From an uncultured Pelagibacteraceae bacterium (lineage in GTDB: Bacteria > Pseudomonadota > Alphaproteobacteria > Pelagibacterales > Pelagibacteraceae), in the NCBI GenBank assembly GCA_902612235.1, contig CACMCJ010000003.1:30324-94323 (forward strand): DNA of 64,000 nucleotides, in the 5' to 3' direction. The notes beneath the pieces were generated by a model. That model had not been told where the DNA came from. It was given only the letters and a program-made list of their open reading frames with translations, and searched no databases. This document shows, piece after piece, positions 56,519 to 64,000 of this stretch. The position numbers and the translations under genes were made by a program. The first letter of the stretch is position 1. Each line of letters starts with the position of its first letter.

Positions 56519-58045
56519 ATGAACTTGCTTTCTTCAGCGTCAATATTTACTTTTTTTACACTAATAAGCAGAATTTTAGGCTATCTAAGAGATATTTGTA
56601 TAGCCATTTTCTTAGGAGCCTCTATTTTTGCAGACGCTTTCTTTGTGGCTTTTAGATTACCAAATACATTTAGGCGCCTATTTGCTGAAGGAACATTTAA
56701 TGCAGCCTTCATTCCTAGTTATACCGCAGCAAAATTAGAAAATAAAAAAAAAGGAAAAATTTTTGCAGATGATGTGCTGAGTTTAATACTATTTGTTTTG
56801 ACTTTTATTGTAACTTTAGCAGAAATATTTACTCCATATTTAGTTTATTTAATAGCACCTGGTTTTATTGAAGATGATATTAAATTTAATTTAGCTGTGG
56901 AATTTACAAGAATTACTTTCCCCTTTTTACTATTTGTTAGTTTATCGTCTTTCTTTTCTGGCATTTTAAACTCAAACAATAAGTTTGCAGCAGCTTCTGC
57001 TGCACCAATAATTTTAAATATAATTTTGATCTTTAGTATTATAATTTCATATTTTTATGATTTAAATTTTGCTAAACAATTATCTTATGGTGTTACATTA
57101 GCTGGAATAATTCAATTATTTTTTTTAATTTATGTAACATTAAAATTTTATAGACCAAATATTAGATATAAATTCAAGATAACAAAAAAAGTAAAATTCT
57201 TTTTTAAAAAATTATTGCCTAGCATTTTATCTTCTGGAGTAACTCAAATAAATATTTTGGTTGGGACTATTATCGCATCTTTTCAAACTGGAGCTGTTTC
57301 ATATTTGTATTATGCAGATAGAGTATATCAAATTAATTTAGCAATAGCTGGTATTGCTGTGGGTACAGTTTCATTGCCAGCTTTATCAGATGCTTACAAA
57401 AAAAGAAATTTTTTAAAACTTTCTAATATTCAAAATAAATCTATAGAGTTATCTTTATTATTATCAATCCCGGCAAGCTTGGGTTTAATATTAGCTGCTG
57501 ATGAAATTGTAAGTGGTTTATTTGGTTATGGATCTTTTACAATTGAAGATGTAACAATGACTTCACACGCTTTAATATTTTTTGGATATGGAATTATAGC
57601 TTTTGCCTTAGTTAAAATATTAAGTAATTTTTTCTTTGCAAGAAACAACACGAAAACACCTTTTTATATATCATCCTTAATAGTTTTTTTAAATATAACA
57701 ATAAGCTTAAGTTTTTTTAATCAAATCGGTTTTTTGATTATACCTATAGCAACATCAGTCTCTACCTGGGTAGGTGTCCTGATCTATTTTTATTTGCTAT
57801 ACAAACAAAATTTTTTACTTTTACAGAACAAATTATTTTTAAATACCTTTAAAATAATGATTTCTTCAATAGTAATGTCATTTGTGTTAATTTTAACCTT
57901 ACAAAATTTTGCTAACTATCTACATTATAATTATATTTATAAATCTTTATTTTTGGTAATTATTATATGTTTCGTAGGTATTGTTTATTTGTTATCTTGT
58001 TATTTGCTAGGTTTATTAAAAATTAAAAATTATAAAACAAATTAA
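56519..58045 (+). CDS. murJ: MurJ, lipid II flippase
   Basis: Moves lipid II to the periplasmic face for peptidoglycan synthesis. The 508-residue protein has about 14 membrane helices with the MurJ pattern TLISRILGYLRDICIAIFLGAS, DAFFVAFRLPNTFRRLFAEGTFNAAFIPSY containing the essential arginines, and TLPALS-like VSLPALSDAY. It ends with the TAA directly before the trpS ATG. Confidence 0.96.
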   Translation: MNLLSSASIFTFFTLISRILGYLRDICIAIFLGASIFADAFFVAFRLPNTFRRLFAEGTFNAAFIPSYTAAKLENKKKGKIFADDVLSLILFVLTFIVTLAEIFTPYLVYLIAPGFIEDDIKFNLAVEFTRITFPFLLFVSLSSFFSGILNSNNKFAAASAAPIILNIILIFSIIISYFYDLNFAKQLSYGVTLAGIIQLFFLIYVTLKFYRPNIRYKFKITKKVKFFFKKLLPSILSSGVTQINILVGTIIASFQTGAVSYLYYADRVYQINLAIAGIAVGTVSLPALSDAYKKRNFLKLSNIQNKSIELSLLLSIPASLGLILAADEIVSGLFGYGSFTIEDVTMTSHALIFFGYGIIAFALVKILSNFFFARNNTKTPFYISSLIVFLNITISLSFFNQIGFLIIPIATSVSTWVGVLIYFYLLYKQNFLLLQNKLFLNTFKIMISSIVMSFVLILTLQNFANYLHYNYIYKSLFLVIIICFVGIVYLLSCYLLGLLKIKNYKTN

Positions 58046-59050
58046 ATGAGTAAAAAAAGTTTAGTATTTTCAGGAGTCCAACCAACTGGTAACTTACACC
58101 TAGGAAATTATTTGGGAGCATTAAAAAATTTTGTATCACTCCAAAAAGACATGAATTGTATCTATTGTGTGGTTGATTTACATGCAATTACTGTTTTTCA
58201 AAAACCAAACGTGCTTCGTGATAATGTCCTTGAAACAGTGGCTAGTTTTTTAGCGACAGGGTTAGACCCAAACAAGAGTATAATCTTTAACCAATCCTCA
58301 GTCTCAGGTCATGCTGAATTAGCATGGATTTTAAATTGTGTATCTAGAATTGGATGGTTAAATAGAATGACACAATTTAAAGATAAGGCAGGATCAGACA
58401 AAGAAAAAGCAAGTGTAGGTTTGTATATTTATCCAAATTTAATGGCAGCTGACATTCTTCTTTATAAAGCTACGCACGTTCCTGTAGGCGCAGACCAAAA
58501 GCAGCATTTGGAGCTTTCTAGGGATATTGCACTAAAATTCAATAGTGATTTCGGTTGTAAAGATTTTTTCCCCTTACCAGAACCATTGATTCCTAAAAAT
58601 ATTTCTCGAGTAATGAGTTTACGTGATGGAACAAAAAAAATGAGTAAGTCAGAAGAGTCAGATTATTCAAGAATTAATTTAAAAGACAGTGCAGATGAAA
58701 TAATTAAAAAAATTAAAAAAGCTAAATCAGACTCTGCACCAATCCCAAATAGTTTAAAGGAATTAGAAAAAAAACCTGAAGCTTTAAATTTACTTACTAT
58801 CTATTCTGAAATATCAAAAATTAATCTTGATAAAATTCTAGATGAAATGTCAGGTAAAGATTACTCTTTTTTGAAAAATAAATTAGCCGATCTTCTAATA
58901 GGTGAAATTGCCCCTGTTGGAAATGAGATAAAAAAATTAATGGGCGATAAGACGCATTTACTTAAAGTATTAAAAAAAGGCAATGAAAAAGCTAGAAATT
59001 TAGCTGAGGAGAACCTTAAAAATATACGTGAAAAAGTAGGTTTAATATAA
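58046..59050 (+). CDS. trpS: Tryptophanyl-tRNA synthetase
   Basis: The 334-residue class Ic synthetase has [17 protein letters not shown] (HIGH), [28 protein letters not shown] and KKMSKSEES (KMSKS). Length is normal. It abuts murJ with no spacer and precedes nfuA by 11 bases. Confidence 0.98.
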   Translation: MSKKSLVFSGVQPTGNLHLGNYLGALKNFVSLQKDMNCIYCVVDLHAITVFQKPNVLRDNVLETVASFLATGLDPNKSIIFNQSSVSGHAELAWILNCVSRIGWLNRMTQFKDKAGSDKEKASVGLYIYPNLMAADILLYKATHVPVGADQKQHLELSRDIALKFNSDFGCKDFFPLPEPLIPKNISRVMSLRDGTKKMSKSEESDYSRINLKDSADEIIKKIKKAKSDSAPIPNSLKELEKKPEALNLLTIYSEISKINLDKILDEMSGKDYSFLKNKLADLLIGEIAPVGNEIKKLMGDKTHLLKVLKKGNEKARNLAEENLKNIREKVGLI

Positions 59051-59061
59051 TATAAAATATC

Positions 59062-59607
59062 ATGATCCACACAGAGACTACACCCAACCCCGAGTCACTA
59101 AAGTTTTGTACTGAAAATATAATTTCAGCTAAAGGAACGGAAGAATTTCAAAAAAATGATGTGGACAAGATTAGAAATCCTTTTATTAAAGAACTTCTTA
59201 GTTTTAAAGGAGTAGAGTTAGTTTTATTGTCCAAAAATTTTTTGTCAGTTAAAAAAACCAAAAATATTGATTGGAATGATTTGAAACCATTAGTCATTTC
59301 TCACCTTAATCATTATTTTGAAACTAACAAAGATCCAATTTTAAAAGAGGAAAAAGAAGAAAACTCTGTAGAAAATCAGGATGAAACAATACTTAAAATA
59401 AAGGAGGTTTTAGATACTAAAGTTCGTCCTGCAGTTGCAAGAGATGGAGGAGATATAAAATTTAAGTCTTTCGATAAAGGAATAGTTAGAGTAGAATTAC
59501 AAGGTAGCTGCTCAGGTTGTCCAAGTTCAGTAATGACTTTAAAACAGGGAGTAGAAAATCTTTTAAAACACTATGTCAAAGAAGTTAATTCAGTTGAGGC
59601 TAATTAG
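59062..59607 (+). CDS. nfuA: NfuA-like iron-sulfur carrier
   Basis: The 181-residue protein has an N-terminal Nfu_N domain (HTETTPNPESLKFCTE) and a C-terminal NifU-like domain with VRPAVARDGGDIKFKSFDKGIVRVELQGSCSGCPSSVMTL; the CSGC pair binds the cluster. It delivers Fe-S clusters to target enzymes, plausibly including MiaB encoded 3.3 kb downstream. Confidence 0.94.
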   Translation: MIHTETTPNPESLKFCTENIISAKGTEEFQKNDVDKIRNPFIKELLSFKGVELVLLSKNFLSVKKTKNIDWNDLKPLVISHLNHYFETNKDPILKEEKEENSVENQDETILKIKEVLDTKVRPAVARDGGDIKFKSFDKGIVRVELQGSCSGCPSSVMTLKQGVENLLKHYVKEVNSVEAN

Positions 59608-59610
59608 AGA

Positions 59611-61098
59611 ATGAAAAAATTAAGTTATAGAGATAAATTACTAGAGTTAGCAAATATATACGACGTAAAAGAAATTAAAGACTATGTAAAAAGAAGGAAA
59701 AATTTAACTTCCGGACAATTGGAACTTATTTTAAAAAAAAATAAAATTATAATTCCAAAAGAATTCAAAACAAATTTCATAAAAGAAAATATTACAAAAC
59801 CTCTTACAAGAGTCTCAAAGCAAATAAGTGGAATCAAAGAAGACTCTTCTAAAGCAGTAAATAGAGTTTCTAGAAAAATAAGTTATTTCAAGGAAGATAG
59901 CTCAAGGTCTTTATCAACCTTTTTTTATAATCTTTGGAAATCAGTTGGAAGCATAGGTATTGGTTTTTTAAATGTAATACCGAAGTTGGGTAAAACTTAT
60001 TACAGTTTCTTTGCTAACTCTTTTACAGAAATATTTAGTGCAATTTACACTCAAAACATAAATTCTAGCAAAACTAACAGAGCAGTTATAGGTTTCTTTG
60101 TTTTTGCAGCTTTAATCGCAGTTATTATCTCTGGTGTTACAACTTTTAAAGACTCCCCAATTAGTTTTGGCGATCAATTAGTTAAAGAGGAAAAAAAGAT
60201 AGATAAAAAAATAGATGTAAAAAAGACTGAGAAAAAACCTCAGATTAAAAAAGAAGCTAAAATACCCAAAGTTAAAAAAGATGAAAAAAAAGAAACTGTA
60301 GCTGAGGTAGTTTTACCTAATTTAAATTTAAAAACTGAAACCGTTCTTAATTTATTTGAAGATGTTAATTACGATTTGAACAAAGTAAGGTATGAAAAAA
60401 CAGTAAAACCAATTTATTTTACCCAGTTTCCAAAAGATTTAGATGAAATTCAAAATGTTAAACTTAAAAAAGAAACATTTATTAAAATTGTACTTCCTTT
60501 AATTGTGGCTGAGAACGAAAAAATTTTAGATGGAAGAAAAAAACTTGAAAAAATTGTTTCTAAAAGATCTACTTCGGATGCGGAAAAACAATGGTTAAGA
60601 CAAAAATTTCTCGAATATAAAGTTAAAAAAGGTAGTGTTGAAGAACTTAAATTAAGAATGGACATTATTCCTGTTTCAATAGCTCTTGCGCAAGCTGCTA
60701 AAGAAAGTGGGTGGGGAACTTCTCGTTTTGCTTTAGAAGGTAATGCAATATTCGGTCAGTGGACTTGGACAGGTAGAGGCATAGAACCTTTATTAAAAGA
60801 TAAATCAAAAAATCATAAAATTTTAAGATTTCCTATATTAAGAGCTTCAGTAAAGGCATATAAGAATAATTTAAATACACACAAAAGTTATAAAAAATTT
60901 AGAGATAAAAGGGCTGAGTTAAGAAATAAGAGAAAGAAAATTAGTGGACTAACTTTAACAAAGACACTTGATAGTTATGCTCAAACAGGAAGTGAATACA
61001 CAAAAATAATAGCTCAAATAATAACTCAAAATAGGTTGATGGATTTTGAGCCAGTTAAATTAACAAGCTCTATGAAAAAGCAAGAGCTTAATTTATAA
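59611..61098 (+). CDS. Membrane-anchored Bax-like glucosaminidase
   Basis: The 495-residue product ends with a Bax/mannosyl-glycoprotein glucosaminidase domain (residues ~340-480): IIPVSIALAQAAKESGWGTSRFALEGNAIFGQWTW, with the catalytic glutamate in AKESGWG, and YKKFRDKRAEL, LDSYAQTGSEY. It is preceded by ~155 residues with repeated RVSKQISGIKEDSS/RVSRKISYFKEDSS segments, a membrane helix (AVIGFFVFAALIAVIISGV) and a lysine-rich periplasmic linker. Probably a peptidoglycan hydrolase facing the periplasm. The N-terminal cytoplasmic part is unlike E. coli Bax. Confidence 0.85.
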   Translation: MKKLSYRDKLLELANIYDVKEIKDYVKRRKNLTSGQLELILKKNKIIIPKEFKTNFIKENITKPLTRVSKQISGIKEDSSKAVNRVSRKISYFKEDSSRSLSTFFYNLWKSVGSIGIGFLNVIPKLGKTYYSFFANSFTEIFSAIYTQNINSSKTNRAVIGFFVFAALIAVIISGVTTFKDSPISFGDQLVKEEKKIDKKIDVKKTEKKPQIKKEAKIPKVKKDEKKETVAEVVLPNLNLKTETVLNLFEDVNYDLNKVRYEKTVKPIYFTQFPKDLDEIQNVKLKKETFIKIVLPLIVAENEKILDGRKKLEKIVSKRSTSDAEKQWLRQKFLEYKVKKGSVEELKLRMDIIPVSIALAQAAKESGWGTSRFALEGNAIFGQWTWTGRGIEPLLKDKSKNHKILRFPILRASVKAYKNNLNTHKSYKKFRDKRAELRNKRKKISGLTLTKTLDSYAQTGSEYTKIIAQIITQNRLMDFEPVKLTSSMKKQELNL

Positions 61099-61103
61099 AA
61101 AAA

Positions 61104-62171
61104 TTACCCATTTTCAGCAATAACAAATTGAACTCCTAACCACCGCCAAAAACCATTTGCTTCTTTTAAAGAACAATTTATTCGGCCTCTTTCTCCAATA
61201 AATTTTTCTGAAATATCTACTGTCAAAGTATTATCGTTAATAAAACTTATTTTTGAATTTCTCCATTTATTTCCCTCATTTGAAAAACAATTGATTTGTT
61301 TTAAGTTTTTGATATTTTCAAAAAATTCTATTTTTACTTTTGGCGGATTTTTGCTGTCAGCGAGATATTTTTCTTCTGGATAAATCTTTTTATATTTTAG
61401 GGGCAAAGTTTTCACTAATGTTTTAAACCTTTCAATTTTTCCGTATTTTTCGTTTATCGGAAAACGAGGCAATTCATAAAAATCTTTAGTTTCATCAATA
61501 ACTCCCGAGTGTTGACCAAAAGCAAATTCAAACCCAAAATCTTTAATAATCTCTTTAAATTGTAAACTGTATTCTCCAAAAGGGTAAGAAAAAAATTTGG
61601 AATTTTTTCCTAAATTACTTTTAAAGATCATCATAGACCTAGATATATCCTCTTTAATTACAGAGATATCTTCATCAACTAAATACTCGTGAGAATGACT
61701 ATGGTTGCCTATTTCAACTAAACTAGACTTTGCCAGTTCTTTAATTTGAGACCAGTTCATATAATTATAAGATCCAATTTCTCGTGTATTTATAAATATT
61801 ATAAAGGGAATACCTTTTGACTTGAGAATCGGCCACGCGTTTTCATAAAAAGATAGTAAACCATCATCAATTGTTAAAAGAATTTTTCTTTGATTTTTTT
61901 TTAAAGTTAGACTTTCTTTAAATTTAAGTGGATGAATAAATTCAATTTTTTCATTTTCTATCTCTTTAAGTTGTTCTTTAAATATATCGAGTTGAATATT
62001 AGTTGATGGATATTTGCTCTCATTAAACCTATGATACATGATAGTAATTAAACCGTAATCTTCAAATTGCTTATTATTAGAACTTGCAAATGAATTGTTC
62101 TGATGAAATAAAATGAAAAATATGAATAAAATTAATATTAAAGATTTTTTGATAATTAATTGCACAGGCAA
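61104..62171 (-). CDS. Polysaccharide deacetylase (NodB-type)
   Basis: The 355-residue product has a signal peptide (IIKKSLILILFIFFILFH) and the NodB motifs: ILLTIDDGLLSFYENAWPIL (motif 1 with the metal-binding DD), EIGNHSHSHEYL (motif 2 H-x3-H), and YPFGEYSLQF. The C-terminal ~90 residues form a separate beta domain. It could deacetylate peptidoglycan or another surface glycan. The start at 62171 lies inside the divergent tsaB; no shorter ATG exists, so the two 5' ends overlap. Confidence 0.9.
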   Translation of the reverse strand: MPVQLIIKKSLILILFIFFILFHQNNSFASSNNKQFEDYGLITIMYHRFNESKYPSTNIQLDIFKEQLKEIENEKIEFIHPLKFKESLTLKKNQRKILLTIDDGLLSFYENAWPILKSKGIPFIIFINTREIGSYNYMNWSQIKELAKSSLVEIGNHSHSHEYLVDEDISVIKEDISRSMMIFKSNLGKNSKFFSYPFGEYSLQFKEIIKDFGFEFAFGQHSGVIDETKDFYELPRFPINEKYGKIERFKTLVKTLPLKYKKIYPEEKYLADSKNPPKVKIEFFENIKNLKQINCFSNEGNKWRNSKISFINDNTLTVDISEKFIGERGRINCSLKEANGFWRWLGVQFVIAENG

Positions 62172-62517
62172 AAACGATAAAATTGGTTTAAGGGTTGATA
62201 ATAATTTTTTTACTCACAATTTTCAAACAAAATTTAATAATAATGAAATTTTAGTGTCAACAATATTGGATTTTCTTAAAAACCATAAAGCAAATTTAGA
62301 CGAAAAATTTACAGTAATAGTCAATAATGGTCCAGGTAGTTTTTCATCTATAAGAGTAGCCTTAGCTGTGGCAAAAGGAATAAAAATCTCACACAAGGTC
62401 AACCTTTTTGGATATTTAGATACTAATTTAACTAAATTTAACCTTGAAAATATTGAAATTTTAATTAATAAAAATTTAATTGAAAATAAATTGATTAAAC
62501 CCTTATATTTAAGTTAA
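62113..62517 (+). CDS. tsaB: TsaB, short form (tRNA t6A synthesis partner of TsaD)
   Basis: TsaB (YeaZ) is the partner protein of TsaD in making t6A. The conserved core is present: FLIINCTGKNDKIGLRVDN at the start and the glycine motif VNNGPGSFSSIRVALAVAKGI, counterpart of GPGSFTGLRIGL. At 134 residues it lacks most of the second subdomain (usual length 200-230). An ATG at 62122 is an alternative start. No frameshifted remnant follows, because fur starts 10 bases later; rimI, the usual neighbour, is absent. The 5' end overlaps the divergent deacetylase by about 50-60 bases. Confidence 0.82.
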   Translation: MKNMNKINIKDFLIINCTGKNDKIGLRVDNNFFTHNFQTKFNNNEILVSTILDFLKNHKANLDEKFTVIVNNGPGSFSSIRVALAVAKGIKISHKVNLFGYLDTNLTKFNLENIEILINKNLIENKLIKPLYLS

Positions 62518-62527
62518 ATTAGATAAC

Positions 62528-62947
62528 ATGAGTACTATTGAAGATAAATGCAAAGAAAAAGGAGTGAGGCTAACGGATCAAAGAAAAGTGATTGCCAAGA
62601 TCTTATCAGAGTCGAAAGAAGTATATGGGTCAAAAGATCACCCAGATGTTGATGAGTTGCACAAAAGAGTTTCTCAAATTGATGACAAAATAAGTATCGC
62701 TACAGTCTATAGAACAGTGAAACTTTTTGAAGAAGCTGGAATTTTAATTAAGCATGATTTTAAAGCTGGTAAAGCACGATATGAAATTAATGATGACCAC
62801 AATCACTTAATTGATATTAATAGTGGTGAAATTGTAGAGTTTGTTGATAAAGAAATTGAAGAGTTACAACAAAAAATTGCAAATAAACTTGGTTATAAAT
62901 TAGTAGATCATAAACTTGAATTGTACGGATCAAAAATTAAAAAATAA
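62528..62947 (+). CDS. fur: Fur/Mur-family metal-responsive regulator
   Basis: The 139-residue protein has the Fur winged helix (GVRLTDQRKVIAKILSES, ISIATVYRTVKLFEEAGI) and the dimer region with HNHLIDINSGEIVEFVDKEIEELQ, where the CxxC zinc site of gamma-proteobacterial Fur is absent; this is usual for alphaproteobacterial Fur/Mur. It may regulate iron or manganese genes. It sits between tsaB and miaB, the conserved alphaproteobacterial place. Confidence 0.93.
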   Translation: MSTIEDKCKEKGVRLTDQRKVIAKILSESKEVYGSKDHPDVDELHKRVSQIDDKISIATVYRTVKLFEEAGILIKHDFKAGKARYEINDDHNHLIDINSGEIVEFVDKEIEELQQKIANKLGYKLVDHKLELYGSKIKK

Positions 62948-62948
62948 A

Positions 62949-64000
62949 TTGCAAAAAAAAATATTTATCAAAACATTAGGATGCCAAATGAACGAATACG
63001 ATAGCGATCGCATTTTGGATTCTTTAAAAAAAATTAATTATACTTCGACAAAAAATATTGAAGATGCAAATTGTTATATTTTAAATACTTGCCATATCAG
63101 AGAAAAGGCTACTGATAAAGTTTATCATGATATTGGAAGAGTAAAAAAAAAATTTCGCAACAAAAAAAAACCAATAACAATTATTGCAGGCTGCGTAGCT
63201 CAAGCAGAGAGTGAAATTTTGATAAAAAAAGAAAAATATATTGACGCAGTAGTTGGGCCACAATCTTATCATAAGATAAATCAAATAATTTTACATATTG
63301 AAAATAAAAATAAAAAAATTAATTCAACCGAGTTTGACGTAATTGCTAAATTTGATCATTTTAATGTAATTAAAAATCTTAAAAGTAAAGTTTCTTCATT
63401 TTTAACTATTCAAGAAGGCTGTGATAAGTTTTGTAAATTTTGTGTTGTGCCTTACACAAGAGGGCCAGAATATTCAAGATCGTTGTCGGAATTAATTTCT
63501 GAAGCAAAACAATTAGTTGATAATGGAGCTAAAGAGATTACTTTGTTAGGTCAAAATGTAAATGCCTATAACTTTAAAAATAAAAGACTTTCAGACTTAA
63601 TTTTTAAACTTTCTGACATAAAGGATTTAAAAAGAATAAGATATACTACATCCCACCCTAATGACTTCACAGATGATTTGTTTTTTGCCCATCAAGAATG
63701 TAAAAAATTGATGCCACTACTTCACCTTCCTGTACAAAGTGGATCAACAAAGATATTAAAACTGATGAATAGAAATCATACAGTAGAGCAATATCTCAAA
63801 ATTATTGAAAAACTTAAAAAAACAAAACCTTCAATAAAATTTTCTAGTGATTTCATTATTGCTTACCCTGGAGAAACAGATTTAGATTTTGAAAATTCAA
63901 TATCATTACTGAAAAAAGTCGAATTTATAAATACTTTTTCTTTTATTTTCAGCGCTAGACCTGGTACGCCTGCAGCTAACTTGAGAAAAATTGACTCAGA
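62949..64000 (+). CDS. miaB: MiaB, tRNA-2-methylthio-N6-dimethylallyladenosine synthase (3' end outside window)
   Basis: Radical-SAM methylthiotransferase acting on i6A37. The frame runs to the window end. KIFIKTLGCQMNEYDSDRI is the MTTase N-terminus, followed by NTCHIREKA, IIAGCVAQAE and the radical-SAM motif IQEGCDKFCKFCVVPYTRG (CxxxCxxC), then VQSGSTKIL. There is no upstream ATG; translation probably starts at the TTG 62949, one base after the fur stop region. Two Fe-S clusters are expected, linking it to nfuA. Confidence 0.93.
   Translation, partial: MQKKIFIKTLGCQMNEYDSDRILDSLKKINYTSTKNIEDANCYILNTCHIREKATDKVYHDIGRVKKKFRNKKKPITIIAGCVAQAESEILIKKEKYIDAVVGPQSYHKINQIILHIENKNKKINSTEFDVIAKFDHFNVIKNLKSKVSSFLTIQEGCDKFCKFCVVPYTRGPEYSRSLSELISEAKQLVDNGAKEITLLGQNVNAYNFKNKRLSDLIFKLSDIKDLKRIRYTTSHPNDFTDDLFFAHQECKKLMPLLHLPVQSGSTKILKLMNRNHTVEQYLKIIEKLKKTKPSIKFSSDFIIAYPGETDLDFENSISLLKKVEFINTFSFIFSARPGTPAANLRKIDS

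Noticed and set aside
62800..62830. Fur with lost metal site as a broken gene
   Set aside because: The missing CxxC is usual for alphaproteobacterial Fur/Mur proteins, so the gene looks intact.
1..64000. CRISPR arrays, insertion sequences, prophage or integrated island
   Set aside because: No spaced direct repeats, transposase, integrase or phage genes were seen; gene order is ordinary core chromosome throughout.

Overview
The window is a gene-dense, very AT-rich stretch of an alphaproteobacterial chromosome. Gene content, order and style point to a free-living, streamlined SAR11 (Pelagibacterales) bacterium. Spacers are tiny, most neighbouring genes share start/stop bases (TAATG, ATGA, GTGA), small lysine-rich proteins occur, and the conserved alphaproteobacterial blocks hemE-hemH-hemJ-rho, ppsR-maf-aroE-coaE-dnaQ-secB, hisB-H-A-F-E, mnmE-mnmG-rsmG-parA-parB-holA and grpE/dnaK/dnaJ/dapB are all present. 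I see no insertion sequence, prophage, CRISPR array or rRNA, and only one tRNA. No stretch longer than about 270 bases lacks a gene; the longest spacer (15622-15889) is the candidate replication origin.

Layout. 1-4.1 kb: 3' end of tsaD, an EVE-domain gene, acetyl-CoA synthetase with an extraordinary basic N-terminal tail, and a convergent conserved unknown. 4.2-6.4 kb: a two-gene DUF4212/sodium:solute symporter operon behind an 18-bp palindrome and ending in a strong terminator; with acs it probably makes a small-organic-acid (acetate) uptake and activation module. 6.4-11 kb: small membrane protein, rpe, heparinase-like protein, purH, phhB, tRNA-Gly. 11.2-15.6 kb: LON-domain protein, then rho, hemJ, hemH, hemE on the minus strand. 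15.6-15.9 kb: likely oriC, flanked by hemE and ppsR as in Caulobacter and Rickettsia. 15.9-23.1 kb: ppsR, maf, aroE, coaE, dnaQ, then secB, fxsA, a Tim44-like gene, smr and hslVU. 23.2-27.2 kb: histidine operon with an unlisted 44-residue basic peptide between hisA and hisF, then HIT and GNAT genes. 27.2-41 kb: lolA, ftsK, a UbiH-type hydroxylase, mnmE, mnmG, rsmG (carrying two parS sites), parAB, holA, lptE, leuS and a DUF3576 lipoprotein.

41.2-47.3 kb: a porin with codon use typical of a highly expressed gene, a ThiE-like gene whose 3' end is the porin terminator, yggS, an L,D-transpeptidase, a winged-helix regulator with a degenerate receiver, a 35-residue ArfA-like ribosome-rescue peptide, a PfkB-family kinase, nth, dapB and an unlisted 55-residue two-helix membrane protein. 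47.3-51.6 kb: dnaJ, dnaK (with an RpoH-type promoter), grpE, rdgB. 51.6-56.4 kb: LppC-like protein, rsmI, BON-domain lipoprotein, maeB. 56.5-64 kb: murJ, trpS, nfuA, a Bax-like glucosaminidase, a polysaccharide deacetylase, a very short tsaB, a Fur-family regulator and the 5' part of miaB.

The most interesting items are the mini-ArfA peptide (44638-44745), the two identical parS palindromes read in different frames inside rsmG, the inferred oriC, the poly-Lys/Arg tail on Acs, the terminator embedded in the end of the ThiE-like gene, the head-to-head gene pairs with abutting start codons, and two small genes hidden between his and heat-shock genes. Positions were worked out by hand from the sequence; family names come from recognising motifs and gene order, not from a search.
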